Positions 17,382 through 27,800 of a stretch of 64,000 nt of DNA are shown here, in pieces (positions within the stretch are counted from its first letter, which is position 1; every line of letters starts with the position of its first letter). This DNA comes from CBDDKW01 sp965230425 (GTDB lineage Bacteria; Pseudomonadota; Gammaproteobacteria; UBA1113), in contig CBDDKW010000008.1 in assembly GCA_965230425.1 (NCBI GenBank), positions 124,001-188,000 of the forward strand. Direction: 5' to 3'. The position numbers were made by a program, and so were the translations under genes. A model generated the notes under the pieces. The model was not told the origin of the DNA, made no database searches, and worked only from the letters and a program-made list of their open reading frames with translations.

Positions 17382-17834
17382 ATGCAAACTGGTAGCATCA
17401 ACCATGTGGCAATTACTGTATTAAATCTCGAAGAGTCGATAGCTTTTTATGAGCCATTTTTATCCTTATTAGGATACCAGTTTAAAGCAATGCTTCCTAA
17501 TGAGTCACAAATAGAAGATAGCTACTTTGGGTGCGGCCTTTTTGGTAACGATAATACTGGTACATGGATTAACTTATGGCAAAAGTCTCCTACATCAGAT
17601 ACTAAATTTAATAGGTATAATGTGGGACTTCATCATTTAGCTTTTCACACTAATACAAAAGAAGAGTTAGTTAAGGTTTATCATTGGGTAAAAAAAAATA
17701 AAAACTGCCAGATTTTAGATGCTCCTAAAGATTATCCAGAATATGGACTTAATTATCTTTCTTTCTTTTTTAAAGAATTAAATGGAATTAAATTGGAAAT
17801 TGTGACGATGGAAGACACAGATACTAAAGTTTAG
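17382..17834 (+). CDS. VOC-fold (glyoxalase/dioxygenase-like) protein
   Basis: 150 residues from ATG 17382, which has AAAGGGG 5-6 bases upstream; the in-frame ATG at 17367 lacks a site. INHVAITVLNLEESIAFYE at the start and GLHHLAFHTNTKEELVKVYHWV in the middle are the two beta-alpha-beta-beta-beta modules of the vicinal oxygen chelate fold, with His and Glu residues (INHVAI, HHLAF, LEIV) in typical metal-ligand places. Members include glyoxalases, fosfomycin-resistance enzymes and extradiol dioxygenases. The substrate is not predictable. It stands alone between the RhuM remnant and the exporter operon. Confidence 0.75.
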   Translation: MQTGSINHVAITVLNLEESIAFYEPFLSLLGYQFKAMLPNESQIEDSYFGCGLFGNDNTGTWINLWQKSPTSDTKFNRYNVGLHHLAFHTNTKEELVKVYHWVKKNKNCQILDAPKDYPEYGLNYLSFFFKELNGIKLEIVTMEDTDTKV

Positions 17835-18109
17835 TTAAATGAACATTTATAACCACAAATTTTGGTACGAATGTGGGCGCTATCCCAAATATCTATTTAA
17901 TAATAAGCGTCTATTTTTATGTCCTAGTTAGTCCTAGAAGGTAATGCTTCGGTGAATGCCCTCTAGTAAGTTTGGGAGCATTACACTAGAAGTTTCAGGC
18001 AAAGATTTTTTAATCAATATTTGAACGCTATTTTTTATAGGCCATAAAAGCATAAATAAAAGGTTTTTGGCAATGAAATGTTTTGATGGGTCTTTGTACT
18101 GCTGATATA

Positions 18110-19327
18110 TCATTCCGAACGTAAGCATTCGATAGGATTTAGCCTTGCTGCTTGATAAGCTGGATAAAATCCAAAGAAAATACCGATGGATGCTGACACG
18201 GCAAAACCAATCACCGGCGGTAAGATAAAAATTTTAAAATGCCAGTGAGCAAAAATCGAAATAATATATGATGTCAAAATACCCAAAATTACTCCTAATG
18301 CACCACCAAATAATGATAATGTGACTGCTTCAATCAGAAAAAGCAATTGAATATCACTTCGTTTTGCGCCAATAGCTTTGCGGATCCCGATCTCACGTTT
18401 ACGTTCGACTACTGAGACTAGCATAATATTCATCACACCTATCCCGCCGACGATTAATGAAATACTGCCAATTAATCCGAGTAATATAGTTAATATTTGT
18501 TTTTGGTGAATCATGCTATTGATGAGTTCTTTGGCACTGCGAAAGTATAACTGTTTACCAGGGGCGATTTGATTGATGTAATTTGTCATGATTTTTTGTG
18601 TGGCATCGATATCAGCATCTGGCCGTAGACGTAAAATGACATTATTGATTTTTGCAAATTTTGATACAGTTGTTGCTGCTGGGATTGTAATAATTATTGA
18701 GCGGTTAATATCGCCGTTAAAAAAAGAATTTTCGGGCCAGTGTTCAGCTACACCAACCACAGTGAAGTATTCTGTGCCAATTTGTAATTGTCTGCCTACA
18801 GGATCGTATACAGCATATTTTTTTAACTGTTCGGCAATATCTTTACCAATAACACAATAGTGTTGGTAATTATCTAAATTAGATATAAACCGACCTTGTT
18901 GTAAATTAATTTTGATCACATCTTCTAAGTTTTCTGTTGCACCGATCAAATTGGCATTGATTTTATGGCCGTGATAATAAATGTTTGCATAAGTGTCTGT
19001 GTAAGGCGCTGCTTTTATAATATTATCTGTGGGTGGTTTTAGTGAACTGACTTGAGCAGGGGTGAAGCCAGTGTTCTTAGTGGCTTGTTTACCTGCTTCG
19101 CCAATTGATACGGATAGTAAATCTGTCCCTAATTTTTTAAATTGTGCTAAGGTTTGTTGGGTGGCTAATTCGCCACTGGAAACCATAGCAACAACGGAAG
19201 CGGTACCCACGAGAATACCTAAGATAGCTAGGAATGAACGTAACTTCCCTGATAGTAAATTTGCAATGGCATCTTTCGATTGTATGGTAATACTCACAAT
19301 TTTCTCTCTACTCAGTGTTCTTGTCAT
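18110..19327 (-). CDS. MacB-like ABC transporter permease
   Basis: 405 residues. One membrane segment near residues 25-50 (LRSFLAILGILVGTASVVAM), a large periplasmic MacB_PCD-type domain, and three C-terminal segments with the FtsX-family signature VVERKREIGIRKAIGAKRSD. This is the permease half of a MacB-type mechanotransmission exporter, which drives substrates from the periplasm through TolC rather than across the inner membrane. It overlaps the ATPase gene by 20 bases and is last in the four-gene operon. In MacB proper the ATPase is fused to the permease; here they are separate. Confidence 0.87.
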   Translation of the reverse strand: MTRTLSREKIVSITIQSKDAIANLLSGKLRSFLAILGILVGTASVVAMVSSGELATQQTLAQFKKLGTDLLSVSIGEAGKQATKNTGFTPAQVSSLKPPTDNIIKAAPYTDTYANIYYHGHKINANLIGATENLEDVIKINLQQGRFISNLDNYQHYCVIGKDIAEQLKKYAVYDPVGRQLQIGTEYFTVVGVAEHWPENSFFNGDINRSIIITIPAATTVSKFAKINNVILRLRPDADIDATQKIMTNYINQIAPGKQLYFRSAKELINSMIHQKQILTILLGLIGSISLIVGGIGVMNIMLVSVVERKREIGIRKAIGAKRSDIQLLFLIEAVTLSLFGGALGVILGILTSYIISIFAHWHFKIFILPPVIGFAVSASIGIFFGFYPAYQAARLNPIECLRSE

Positions 19328-20843
19328 TATCAGGTTTTGGACGCTTTACTTTACGCTTTGGCTTTGCTTTGGGAGGTAAAACAACATCAGGTTTGCGTTT
19401 CTGTGATGGTTGTTCAGGTACTACCCTTGTTTTACGTGTGATGTTTGCTGTTTCAATGACCACTGGTTGCATTGACGGTTTTGTTTCGCTGCTAGCCTTA
19501 TCTGTTGCAGGCTCTGTTGGCGTATTTGTATCTTTTGCTGTTTTAACTTTACTGGACTGACTATTTTTACTTGTCTCAGGAGCTATTGTTGATTTCTTAG
19601 CCGGTGCTGGCTTAGTTGTTGCTATTTTGACTTCACTGGTTTGGTCGTTTTTACTTGTCTCAGGAACTGTTGTTGGTTTCTTAACCGCTGCTTGTTTAGT
19701 TTTTGTGGGTTTATGCTTTGGCTTGGCTTTTGTTGCTGTCTTTTTTGTTTGACTTTTTTTTGTCTGGGTTTGTTTTGTCTCCGATGTTTTCTTTGCAGTG
19801 TTAGCGGCCGATATTTTTTGTTCAGTGTCTACTGGGCTGGTTATAGCTGTATGAGCTTCCTCTAATTGCTCAGGTGCTGTAGGCATCATGGGCATTGTAG
19901 GTGTAGGAGGAACTTGTTGGCTTACGTTTGCTTCATCAGTGGCAATGGTTTGCTTTTGTCGTTTATTCGGGGTTATCTTTTTCGTTGGTTTTTTCTTTTG
20001 CTTAGATTTAGATTTTGCTGCTGTTTGGGTTTGCTGAGATTTGTTCTGGGTAGTTTTTGCCTCATTAGGCTCTACTGTTTTTTTATCTGCCTTAGCAATG
20101 GCTGCTTTGGGCTGATCTTTTTCCTGTGTTGGTTTCGTTTTAGAAGCTTTTGTTACAGATATGCTATTATCATTAATTACCAAGCCATCCTTGACGTGCA
20201 CACTGCGTTTGCATTGCTCGGCAACGTTTGGATCATGGGTAATGATGACAATGGTTGTACTTTGCTCTTCATTGAGCTGAATGAATAAATCCATGACATC
20301 TTGGCTTGTCTTTGAATCTAGGGCACCAGTAGGTTCATCCGCGAGAATAACACTTGGGTTGCCCACCAGTGCTCTGGCTATGGCGATGCGTTGTTGTTGA
20401 CCACCGGATAACTCATTAGGTTGGTGAGCAATGTAATCAGCCATGCCTACCTGCTCCAAGCGGTGCATTGCTAATTCTTCAGCCGCAGCGCCCCGTATAT
20501 TGCGATATATCAGTGGTAAGCATACATTGTCTAGCGCGGTTAAGCGTGGTAGTAAGAAAAAAGATTGGAAGACAAAACCAATGAGCCGATTACGCAGTGT
20601 GGCCATTTGATTATCATTCAGTTGTGACACGTCTTTATCGGTTAAATAGTAGTCACCAGTGTCTGGGTTATCCAAAAGACCAATGATATTCATGAGTGTT
20701 GATTTACCAGAGCCAGAAGTGCCCATAATTGAAACTAGTTCACCGGCTTGTACGTTGAAACTCACGTCTTTAAGAGCTTGGATGTTGTTTTCACCAACGG
20801 TATAAGTTTTAGTGATATTTTTTAAATCAATGATTGATGACAA
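19308..20843 (-). CDS. MacB/LolD-type ABC ATPase with long basic low-complexity tail
   Basis: 511 residues. Residues 1-225 are a complete ABC ATPase: Walker A GTSGSGKSTLMNI, signature LSGGQQQRIAIARAL, Walker B VILADEPTGALDS, and the switch His in IIITHD. Residues from about 230 to 511 are Lys/Thr/Pro/Gln-rich with short repeated phrases such as KPKHKPTKTK, TTVPETSKN / STIAPETSKN and KKPTKKITP. Normal ATPases of this family end near 230, so the tail is a roughly 280-residue addition, probably disordered and strongly basic. It is translated in frame up to the overlap with the permease gene. Function of the tail unknown; cytoplasmic. Confidence 0.85.
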   Translation of the reverse strand: MSSIIDLKNITKTYTVGENNIQALKDVSFNVQAGELVSIMGTSGSGKSTLMNIIGLLDNPDTGDYYLTDKDVSQLNDNQMATLRNRLIGFVFQSFFLLPRLTALDNVCLPLIYRNIRGAAAEELAMHRLEQVGMADYIAHQPNELSGGQQQRIAIARALVGNPSVILADEPTGALDSKTSQDVMDLFIQLNEEQSTTIVIITHDPNVAEQCKRSVHVKDGLVINDNSISVTKASKTKPTQEKDQPKAAIAKADKKTVEPNEAKTTQNKSQQTQTAAKSKSKQKKKPTKKITPNKRQKQTIATDEANVSQQVPPTPTMPMMPTAPEQLEEAHTAITSPVDTEQKISAANTAKKTSETKQTQTKKSQTKKTATKAKPKHKPTKTKQAAVKKPTTVPETSKNDQTSEVKIATTKPAPAKKSTIAPETSKNSQSSKVKTAKDTNTPTEPATDKASSETKPSMQPVVIETANITRKTRVVPEQPSQKRKPDVVLPPKAKPKRKVKRPKPDNDKNTE

Positions 20844-21972
20844 TGATGTCTCCAGCGTTTAATCCTTTTGTAATTTCTACAGTATCTTGAGTCGTACGTC
20901 CAGTAGTAACCGCAACTTGTCTGGTACGGCCGGTTTTAGGGTCCTGTTGTTGAACATAGGCTTGTGAGCCTTGATGCGTGACGGCGGCAATGGGTACGCT
21001 GAGTATTTGCGGCTGGTCTAAAGTGACTTTAACTTTGGCAGTCATGCCTACATGGATGCTTTGTTGTTCTTGGGTTGTTAAATGTGGCACCTCAATCGTC
21101 ACTGGGAATGTGGGTTGTTGCGACGCTTGAGTTTTTGCTTGGGTATTCACGGCAGTGATAACGCCATGTAGGGTATATTGAGAAAATGCTGGGCCTGTGA
21201 CGATAACTTTTTCTCCTCTGTTTATTTGATTAATGTTAATCTCATTGACATCGATATTAATTTTTATCCCGTTGATATCGCCAAGGACCAAGAGAGTTTG
21301 TCCTGCTTTGACTTCACTGCCCACGGATATTTCTTTGCTTGCATTGTGGCTGGAGCGCTCAGTAGTCTTGCTCGGAAAAAGTGCAATCCCGGCTGCTGGA
21401 GCATGTATAATCAGTGAGTCATGTTTTGTTGAAAATATTTTAAAAATTTCTTCTCGATTATCAAAGTGAAACTTTGTTACTTGTTCATGGATGCCTGCTT
21501 TCTTGAATATAGCTTCTAATTTATAGCGCGCTTCGAGCAGTGCTAGATACGATTCCTTACTGGCATTTTGCGCTGCATAGTAGTCATCATCAGAGATAAA
21601 TTTTAGGTGATGTAGTTCCTGTGAGCCTGTAAATTTACGGTGCTTATCAGCATAATCATCCATAGCTTTTAAATAAGTAGATACAGCGGTACGAAAATTT
21701 TCTTCTAGTTTAGTTGAAATAATGATGAATAACTTATCGTTTTTATTAACCTGTTGGCCATAGTGGAAAAATTGCTGGTTGATGGTGCCTGCTTCTGGGG
21801 TTGCCACGGAAATAATACGAATAGGACTGACTGAGCCAGTGAAATAAAGAGGAGCGGATGAATCACTGAGTTTCACCGTATAGGTTTCTAACGGTGTTTG
21901 CTGTGTATCCTTTTTTCCACAGCCTACGACTAAGCCGCAGACCAGTACAAATAATAGAATTTTTTTCATCAT
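20827..21972 (-). CDS. periplasmic membrane-fusion (HlyD/MacA-type) lipoprotein
   Basis: 381 residues starting MMKKILLFVLVCGLVVGCGKK, a lipoprotein signal with lipobox VVGC. The body has the adaptor layout: biotinyl-lipoyl half-motifs (VATPEAGTINQQFFHYGQQV and a second near IIHAPAAGIALF), a central alpha hairpin, and a C-terminal beta-barrel region ending TGRTTQDTVEITKGLNAGD. It should bridge the permease and the TolC-family protein. Its ATG overlaps the TAA of the TolC-family gene, and its end overlaps the ATPase gene by 17 bases, so translation is likely coupled. Confidence 0.87.
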   Translation of the reverse strand: MMKKILLFVLVCGLVVGCGKKDTQQTPLETYTVKLSDSSAPLYFTGSVSPIRIISVATPEAGTINQQFFHYGQQVNKNDKLFIIISTKLEENFRTAVSTYLKAMDDYADKHRKFTGSQELHHLKFISDDDYYAAQNASKESYLALLEARYKLEAIFKKAGIHEQVTKFHFDNREEIFKIFSTKHDSLIIHAPAAGIALFPSKTTERSSHNASKEISVGSEVKAGQTLLVLGDINGIKINIDVNEININQINRGEKVIVTGPAFSQYTLHGVITAVNTQAKTQASQQPTFPVTIEVPHLTTQEQQSIHVGMTAKVKVTLDQPQILSVPIAAVTHQGSQAYVQQQDPKTGRTRQVAVTTGRTTQDTVEITKGLNAGDIIVINH

Positions 21973-23786
21973 TAATACCTAACTTTAATTGCCCAAATAT
22001 CCAGTGTTGTGCCCATATCTGCATATAGGCGGGTTAAATTGTTTAAATAATCAATTTTTGCTTGAATCAATGTTTGTCTTGCAGTATCTAGATCTTGTTG
22101 TTTTGTAGTGACCTGAAAGGTGCTGACTAAGCCAAATTTTAATTTAGCCATTAAATATTCTTGGTTCTTTTGTTGTAATTCTAAAGCATGTTTACTAAGA
22201 AGTACCTGTTTAGCTTGCGATTCGATATTGGAAATGTCATTAATAATGGTTGTGCGTAATTCACGTTTATCTCTGGCTAAATTGATTTTATCTGTATCTA
22301 CAGCCACTTGTGCTTGAATGATGGCTTGACGTAATGTGTAGTCATCGATGGGGACATCTAAATCTAAGCCAACCATCACAGAGGTATTTTGATTATTGGA
22401 CAAGCTACTTAAACCTTGATTTCTACCACCACCCATACCGTTACCTGTGGTTGCATCTAGGCTTAGGTTTAATTGTGTTTGCGCATTGTCTTTTGCAACC
22501 ACAAGATTTCGTTCATCTTGGCGTAAGGTTAAAATATCAGTTAAGTATTGGATATTGTTTTGTAATGCTAATTGATAACTTTCCTCCACCTTAGGAAAAA
22601 TGAGTTCAATATTATCTACATCATTGGGTACTTCAAAATTAGTTTCAGAAGGTAAACCAATGGTGTTCACTAGACTAAGTTTATCATTAATGACACTATT
22701 TTCAGTGTTTTGGAAGGTGACTTGTTCTGAGGCATATTGTGCTTCTGCCTGTAACACTTCTGTAGGAGCTTTGCGTCCGGCTTTAATCATTGCATGGTCG
22801 AGTTTGATTGTATCAGCATAACCGGTTAGAGAGAGTTTTGAGGTTTGTAAATTATTTTGATCAAAAATCAATTGGCGGTAATCTTCGATCACCGTTACTA
22901 CAGTTTGTATGACGGTTGATTTAAGCCTAAGCCTGGAAATAACTTCTTGATCTTGGGCATTATATAATGAAGCTAGAGTTACTTCTTTACCAAAGCCGCG
23001 AAGTAGCGGTTGTTCAATTTTTAATTCTAAACCAGGGTTCCAATGGCCGCTAGTATCCGTGGCATTTTGCATGGCTACATCATAAGTTGTGCCATAGATC
23101 CCATTCAGTGATGCTGCGGGTGTTAGTGAGGTAGAATGGGTTGATGTGCTTTCTCCATTACTTCGTGTCGCCGTAGCTTGCGCGGAACCTTTTAGTGAAT
23201 ATTGCCACTCGAAGTCATTCTCAGCCACGCGCAGGTCGAATTTATCCGCTACGCGCTGTACTTGTTCTGATTGTACATTAGGGTTGTAGCGCAGAGAGAG
23301 CAAAATAGCTTCAGAGAGAGATAAGGGTTTTGGCGCAGCACCTTGTTCCAATACATCAGTGGCATTAGGTATATCCTCTAATTGCGGTGGTTCCGAAAGT
23401 TTTGCGGTTTTGCGCGCAGATTGAAAATCTTTAGAAAGTCGTTTCAATGCAGGCGGCCATTCTGATGCTGCAGTAGCAGTGCCAGAGGCCGTGGTTTCTT
23501 TTATTTCCGTGGGAGTTTGCGTATCGGGCAAATAGTGGGGCGTAGCATTAGGGGTTGTACCTTGGTCTTGAGGTGAAAGAACCCTTGTAGATTCAAGGAT
23601 TTTTTTATCAGTATTCACCGTAGTGTAGGTATTGTCAGCCCAAGGGTTTGGGATAGAGGTATGCTGTTGGACATTTTGTTGCCATGGCTGTGGTAAAGCG
23701 GCATGAGCGGCAGCAATGTAAAAGCAACATATAAGTATCATATTGTTTTTAAACACAATTTTTTTAAACATACGATTTTTTGTCAC
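21972..23786 (-). CDS. TolC-family outer membrane efflux protein
   Basis: 604 residues. An N-terminal signal peptide ends near AAAHA, followed by about 110 Pro/Thr-rich residues not seen in TolC itself. From about residue 150 the OEP fold begins: LSEAILLSLRYNPNV and a second repeat with LALQNNIQYL and QLNLSLDATTG. Both halves of the coiled-coil barrel are present. First gene of the exporter operon on the minus strand. The start is uncertain: GTG at 23786 has GAGAAAA close upstream, and ATG at 23771 is also possible. Confidence 0.87.
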   Translation of the reverse strand: MTKNRMFKKIVFKNNMILICCFYIAAAHAALPQPWQQNVQQHTSIPNPWADNTYTTVNTDKKILESTRVLSPQDQGTTPNATPHYLPDTQTPTEIKETTASGTATAASEWPPALKRLSKDFQSARKTAKLSEPPQLEDIPNATDVLEQGAAPKPLSLSEAILLSLRYNPNVQSEQVQRVADKFDLRVAENDFEWQYSLKGSAQATATRSNGESTSTHSTSLTPAASLNGIYGTTYDVAMQNATDTSGHWNPGLELKIEQPLLRGFGKEVTLASLYNAQDQEVISRLRLKSTVIQTVVTVIEDYRQLIFDQNNLQTSKLSLTGYADTIKLDHAMIKAGRKAPTEVLQAEAQYASEQVTFQNTENSVINDKLSLVNTIGLPSETNFEVPNDVDNIELIFPKVEESYQLALQNNIQYLTDILTLRQDERNLVVAKDNAQTQLNLSLDATTGNGMGGGRNQGLSSLSNNQNTSVMVGLDLDVPIDDYTLRQAIIQAQVAVDTDKINLARDKRELRTTIINDISNIESQAKQVLLSKHALELQQKNQEYLMAKLKFGLVSTFQVTTKQQDLDTARQTLIQAKIDYLNNLTRLYADMGTTLDIWAIKVRY

Positions 23787-23893
23787 TTTTCTCTAGTTAG
23801 GAGCCTATGGTTGCTGAAGTTAGAGTTGTTTTCAAGTATTCAGTGCTTTGGGGGGGATAGGCCTTTTACAAAATGATTTTTTCCATAAGAGCC

Positions 23894-23921
23894 TTGACAT
23901 TTTTTAAATACGCACGATAAT
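23894..23921 (+). promoter_or_regulatory. mazEF promoter
   Basis: TTGACA at 23894-23899 and GATAAT at 23916-23921 with a 16-base spacer, about 60 bases before mazE. The following AT-rich stretch repeats ATAATTATA (23916-23950), a possible MazE operator. Confidence 0.6.
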
Positions 23922-23979
23922 TATACAAAAAATAATTATATAAAATTATACATAAATGGCGCTTCGGGAGACATGGGCT

Positions 23980-24240
23980 ATGAATACAGTAACACTACTT
24001 AAGTGGGGGAATTCAATGGGAATACGTATACCAATGGCGGTTGCCAAACAGGCAGGGGTCCAACTGGGCCAAAAAATGCAGATCATGGTCAATGAGCGGA
24101 ATAATATCATGCTGATCCCACAAACAGGGCCACGCCAAGGTTGGCAGGAGGCATTTAACCAGATTGCAGATACTGGTGAGGATACTATGTTACTTAGTGA
24201 TATTGAGTCAGAGTTTGATGAGGATGATTGGCAATGGTAA
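23980..24240 (+). CDS. mazE: MazE-type antitoxin
   Basis: 86 residues from ATG 23980 (CGGGAG upstream at about 23965-23970); a longer in-frame ATG at 23956 gives an atypical N-terminus. MNTVTLLKWGNSMGIRIPMA is the AbrB/MazE swapped-hairpin DNA-binding fold, and the acidic C-terminus (DIESEFDEDDWQW) is the usual part that binds and blocks MazF. Its stop overlaps the mazF start as ATGGTAA. Confidence 0.92.
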   Translation: MNTVTLLKWGNSMGIRIPMAVAKQAGVQLGQKMQIMVNERNNIMLIPQTGPRQGWQEAFNQIADTGEDTMLLSDIESEFDEDDWQW

Positions 24241-24566
24241 AACCGGAAAAATTCGATGTGTGCTTGGTAAATTTAGATCCCACGGTAGGTGCAGAAATTA
24301 AGAAAACCCGGCCTTGTCTAGTGATTTCTCCAAATTCAATGAATCATAGTCGTTTAAAAACGGTGATTATTGCGCCATTAACTTCAAAAATTAGAGAAAA
24401 TTTTCCAACACGGGTGACAATAAATTTTGCAGATAAGCGTGGCCAAGTAGCATTAGATCAATTACGAGTTATTGACCGAGCAAGAGTAGTACAGATTTTG
24501 GGACCGATTAACCGTAAGGCAAAAGACGAGGTGACTGATGTGTTACAAGCACTGTTTGCTTATTAG
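24234..24566 (+). CDS. mazF: MazF/PemK-family endoribonuclease toxin
   Basis: 110 residues from the ATG at 24234 overlapping the mazE stop by 7 bases. FDVCLVNLDPTVGAEIKKTR, then PCLVISPNSMN and the TVIIAPLTSK strand, are the PemK/MazF core with the conserved Arg and Thr of the active site. It would cut mRNA at short sequence motifs unless held by MazE. Both genes appear intact. Confidence 0.93.
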   Translation: MVKPEKFDVCLVNLDPTVGAEIKKTRPCLVISPNSMNHSRLKTVIIAPLTSKIRENFPTRVTINFADKRGQVALDQLRVIDRARVVQILGPINRKAKDEVTDVLQALFAY

Positions 24567-24842
24567 ATAGAACCATTAAATGTGCAATTATTAGCTAGAT
24601 AGGCTATTATTACCGTCAACAACGTTGTTTTAGAATAAAATGATTGTACATAAGTAATAATAAGTTTTTGAAATTAAAAGATAATTTGGTTAAGAACCTT
24701 TTCAGTAACCTGGCTAAACGCTCGGTAATTGTATCCTTAATATAGTATTAAGAATTTTTTGTTATAGTTCAGCACAAATTATTACAAGTATGAGTACGTT
24801 ATCTCAAGCAAATAAAGATAGGTAACTCTAGGAGAGTGAGTG

Positions 24843-27800
24843 ATGGGAAGCTCAGTGTTAGGTCCATTAGACCCCAGCCAATTAGGAAAGCGTATTGCTA
24901 CGCAAATGTTTGGTTCAGCCGAACCAAAGGGCTCTGTATACGATAATAGCAATCCAGAGAATTTTAAATGTCCCATGACTGGTGCCAATCTTGTTTGGTT
25001 GACCAGCAGATATGAAGAGATTAAAAGTTCTCGCCGTAGTAATAAGCATGTAAAAGCTCAAGCACAGATTATTAAAGAATTTAACGATTTTGTTAATAAT
25101 TTAACAGATGAAAGTGCAGCACTTACATTAGAACAACTAGAAGAGCTTAGCCAGAAGATTTTATTACGCCGTACTGCGAGTAGTTTATTTGATCCGTTAG
25201 CTGCGGCGAATTTAATTGTTAATGCCTTGGCAGAACAGATCCGTAAATCAGCAGAGTACTACTACTATCTGCCCGTTGATAAAGATCAACAAGATAAAGT
25301 CCATGAGCGCTACCAAGCCATCATGGTTAACTTAGATAGATTCCCTGATAAAACGAAGCCACTTACTGTAGGTGATTTACGTTTATATTTTCGCATCCTC
25401 AAGCAATATGAAAAAGAGGCAGGGCATACCTATCGACAATCATTGCAAGATTTATATCAATTTATTACGTTTCAATACGGGCTAACTGACAATCGTAAGC
25501 AAGAAGATAGCCATGAGTTAAGCCTTGACGATATGCATATGCTTAGCCATGTAATGGCGAGTCGTCGTCAACGTAATAGCCGTACAACCCGCGATGCAAA
25601 TAGCTTTGAAAGTCGCTTTTTTAATTATCTCTCAGAGCATTCACGTGCACATCTGAAGCATATCTTTGCGCGTGATGTACAAAAAGAGAGAAATAATGAA
25701 AGTAAAGTGGACACACGCAAATATCAAGCGACTCATACCCAGTTGTTTGAATTTCCTGATACCACTAAATATCTTACCCTACGTGATTTATTGATTTATT
25801 TTGATTACTACCGCGAACATCGTGGCTTCTTCCGTCGAAATTTTAGTATCATCGGCTTAAGTGCGGCAATGACAGAATATGAAGCGTTGATTAAAAAGAT
25901 TGCAGCAGAACATGGTATTAAGAATCTTGATACTGCGAATAGTCAAGCAGATGATGAGAAGCTTGATGTAAAGCTTACTGTGGCACAATTAACCAACATT
26001 GCCAACTATTTAAATAACTGTCGTGAAAAATACCGTATCGATACTCCGGCTGAGCGGAAAAAGGCTACAGCCAAGACACTTGGCTTTCTCGCGCAGCATG
26101 TGCAGCATTCTTTGAAAAAATATCCTATGGCCGCTACTCTCCGCGCGGCAACCATTACTGCTGCTACCGGCTTGCCCGATAAGTCACAACCTTTAACCGT
26201 AAGAGATTTAAAGCTTTATCTACAGCGATTGGAATCTATCCAAGTAAAAAGTACCTTTAGTAAGAATGACTCTACGTATATACAGCAACTTAAACAGATT
26301 ATACAGATTTTGATATTGCAAGCGAAAGATGGTGATTACGTATTAGAAAGCAATGATAAGGCTACATTAAAAGAGGTATTAAGAATAAGAAAAAGCGGTG
26401 ATACAAGCATACCGTTATTACCCAGCGTAGAAACTATTGCAGAATTGGTGAACAAGTATCAGCAACGCACAAGTAGTAAAGCTGATCCTTATGCCCAAAC
26501 AGTAATGAGCCATTTACTTGAACATAGCTATGCCTATGAGCGGCACATTCAATTGCAGGATGTCAATCAACTGTTGCAGTTTACGCCTCCACAGCAAGGT
26601 GTTGCCATTGTAACCAAAGCTGATCATGAACATTATTACATGGTATTACCTGATATGACGCTCAACGTTTTTCACCGCCAAGCATTTCACGATGTGGTAG
26701 TGAATCAGGGTAAGTTAGCACCTGCACTATTAGTCCCTTATGTAGATAATCAATTTAATCCAATAAAATTAAATGCAATAGAGTCCGTTGATGAAAAAGC
26801 GCGAGCAATAGTCAAAAATAATTTAGCTGATAAATTTAGTTCTGTTGAAGAGTTAAACATAACATTAGCCGATTATAAGGCCGCATATCGTGGGTATTTA
26901 TGTAGTGAGCAGGTTTATCCGAGAGCTTACTTTGAGGATGAATGGTCAAATGGTGATGGGGCTGGCCTTGATTTAGATCCAAAAGAAGTTTTAATTTTAT
27001 CTTATAATATACTCAAAGCAGCATTACCGCGCGATGTTGTCAAAAAGGCCACTATAGCTGCAGATAATATTAGTTATGCAACTAGTGGGCTAAGCCACAA
27101 GAATCCTGATGATTATTATCTTGAATATTTCGTCGAACAAGCAAATAACGAATTAGTATCACAGGGATTAGATGAAAAATGCATTAATATGGATATAGTA
27201 TTGGCTGATATAGATAGATGTTATCGCATGTTTCTTGATAATGCCTGGGACCGACATAAGCAAGAGCAAGATAAAGCTGCTTATGATCGTGTTGCACAAC
27301 TAGCTATGGGAATCTACTGTCGAAGGAATAATACGCAGCATAACCAAAATGTACAGCAATTATTTGATACAGAGTGGCAAAAGGCATTTCAAGAAACGGC
27401 AAGATGTCCTGAACAAACACGTTATAGACAAACAGTTTCCCTCTTTGTAAGAGCAATACTACCTACGGTGAAAGAAAATGATGTAGATAAACAGCTCGAT
27501 CGAGTCTTGCTTGAGCAGTATCAACAACCTCTGCTTACGCAGGCATTACATAATAACGATTACAGCATGTTGCAGGATACGGGTTTAGATATACAGACAT
27601 TTCGCGAGATTTTCTCACAAGAAAAGGCTAAATTAACACCACAGCAGCAAGCAGATGTGCAGGTTATGAATACGCTTGCCTATACTGTATATAGGCAGCA
27701 TAAAGATCAATACCAGCAAAAAATATTAAAGCAAAAAACGGCAGAAAAACGTGAAGAATTAAAACAACAGCTCCGAGCACAAGGTGCGCTTGATGAAGTT

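Noticed and set aside
17934..18128. 64-residue minus-strand ORF overlapping the end of the permease gene
   Set aside because: No ribosome site, overlaps the permease C-terminus, and no recognisable sequence; a hydrophobic stretch alone is not enough.
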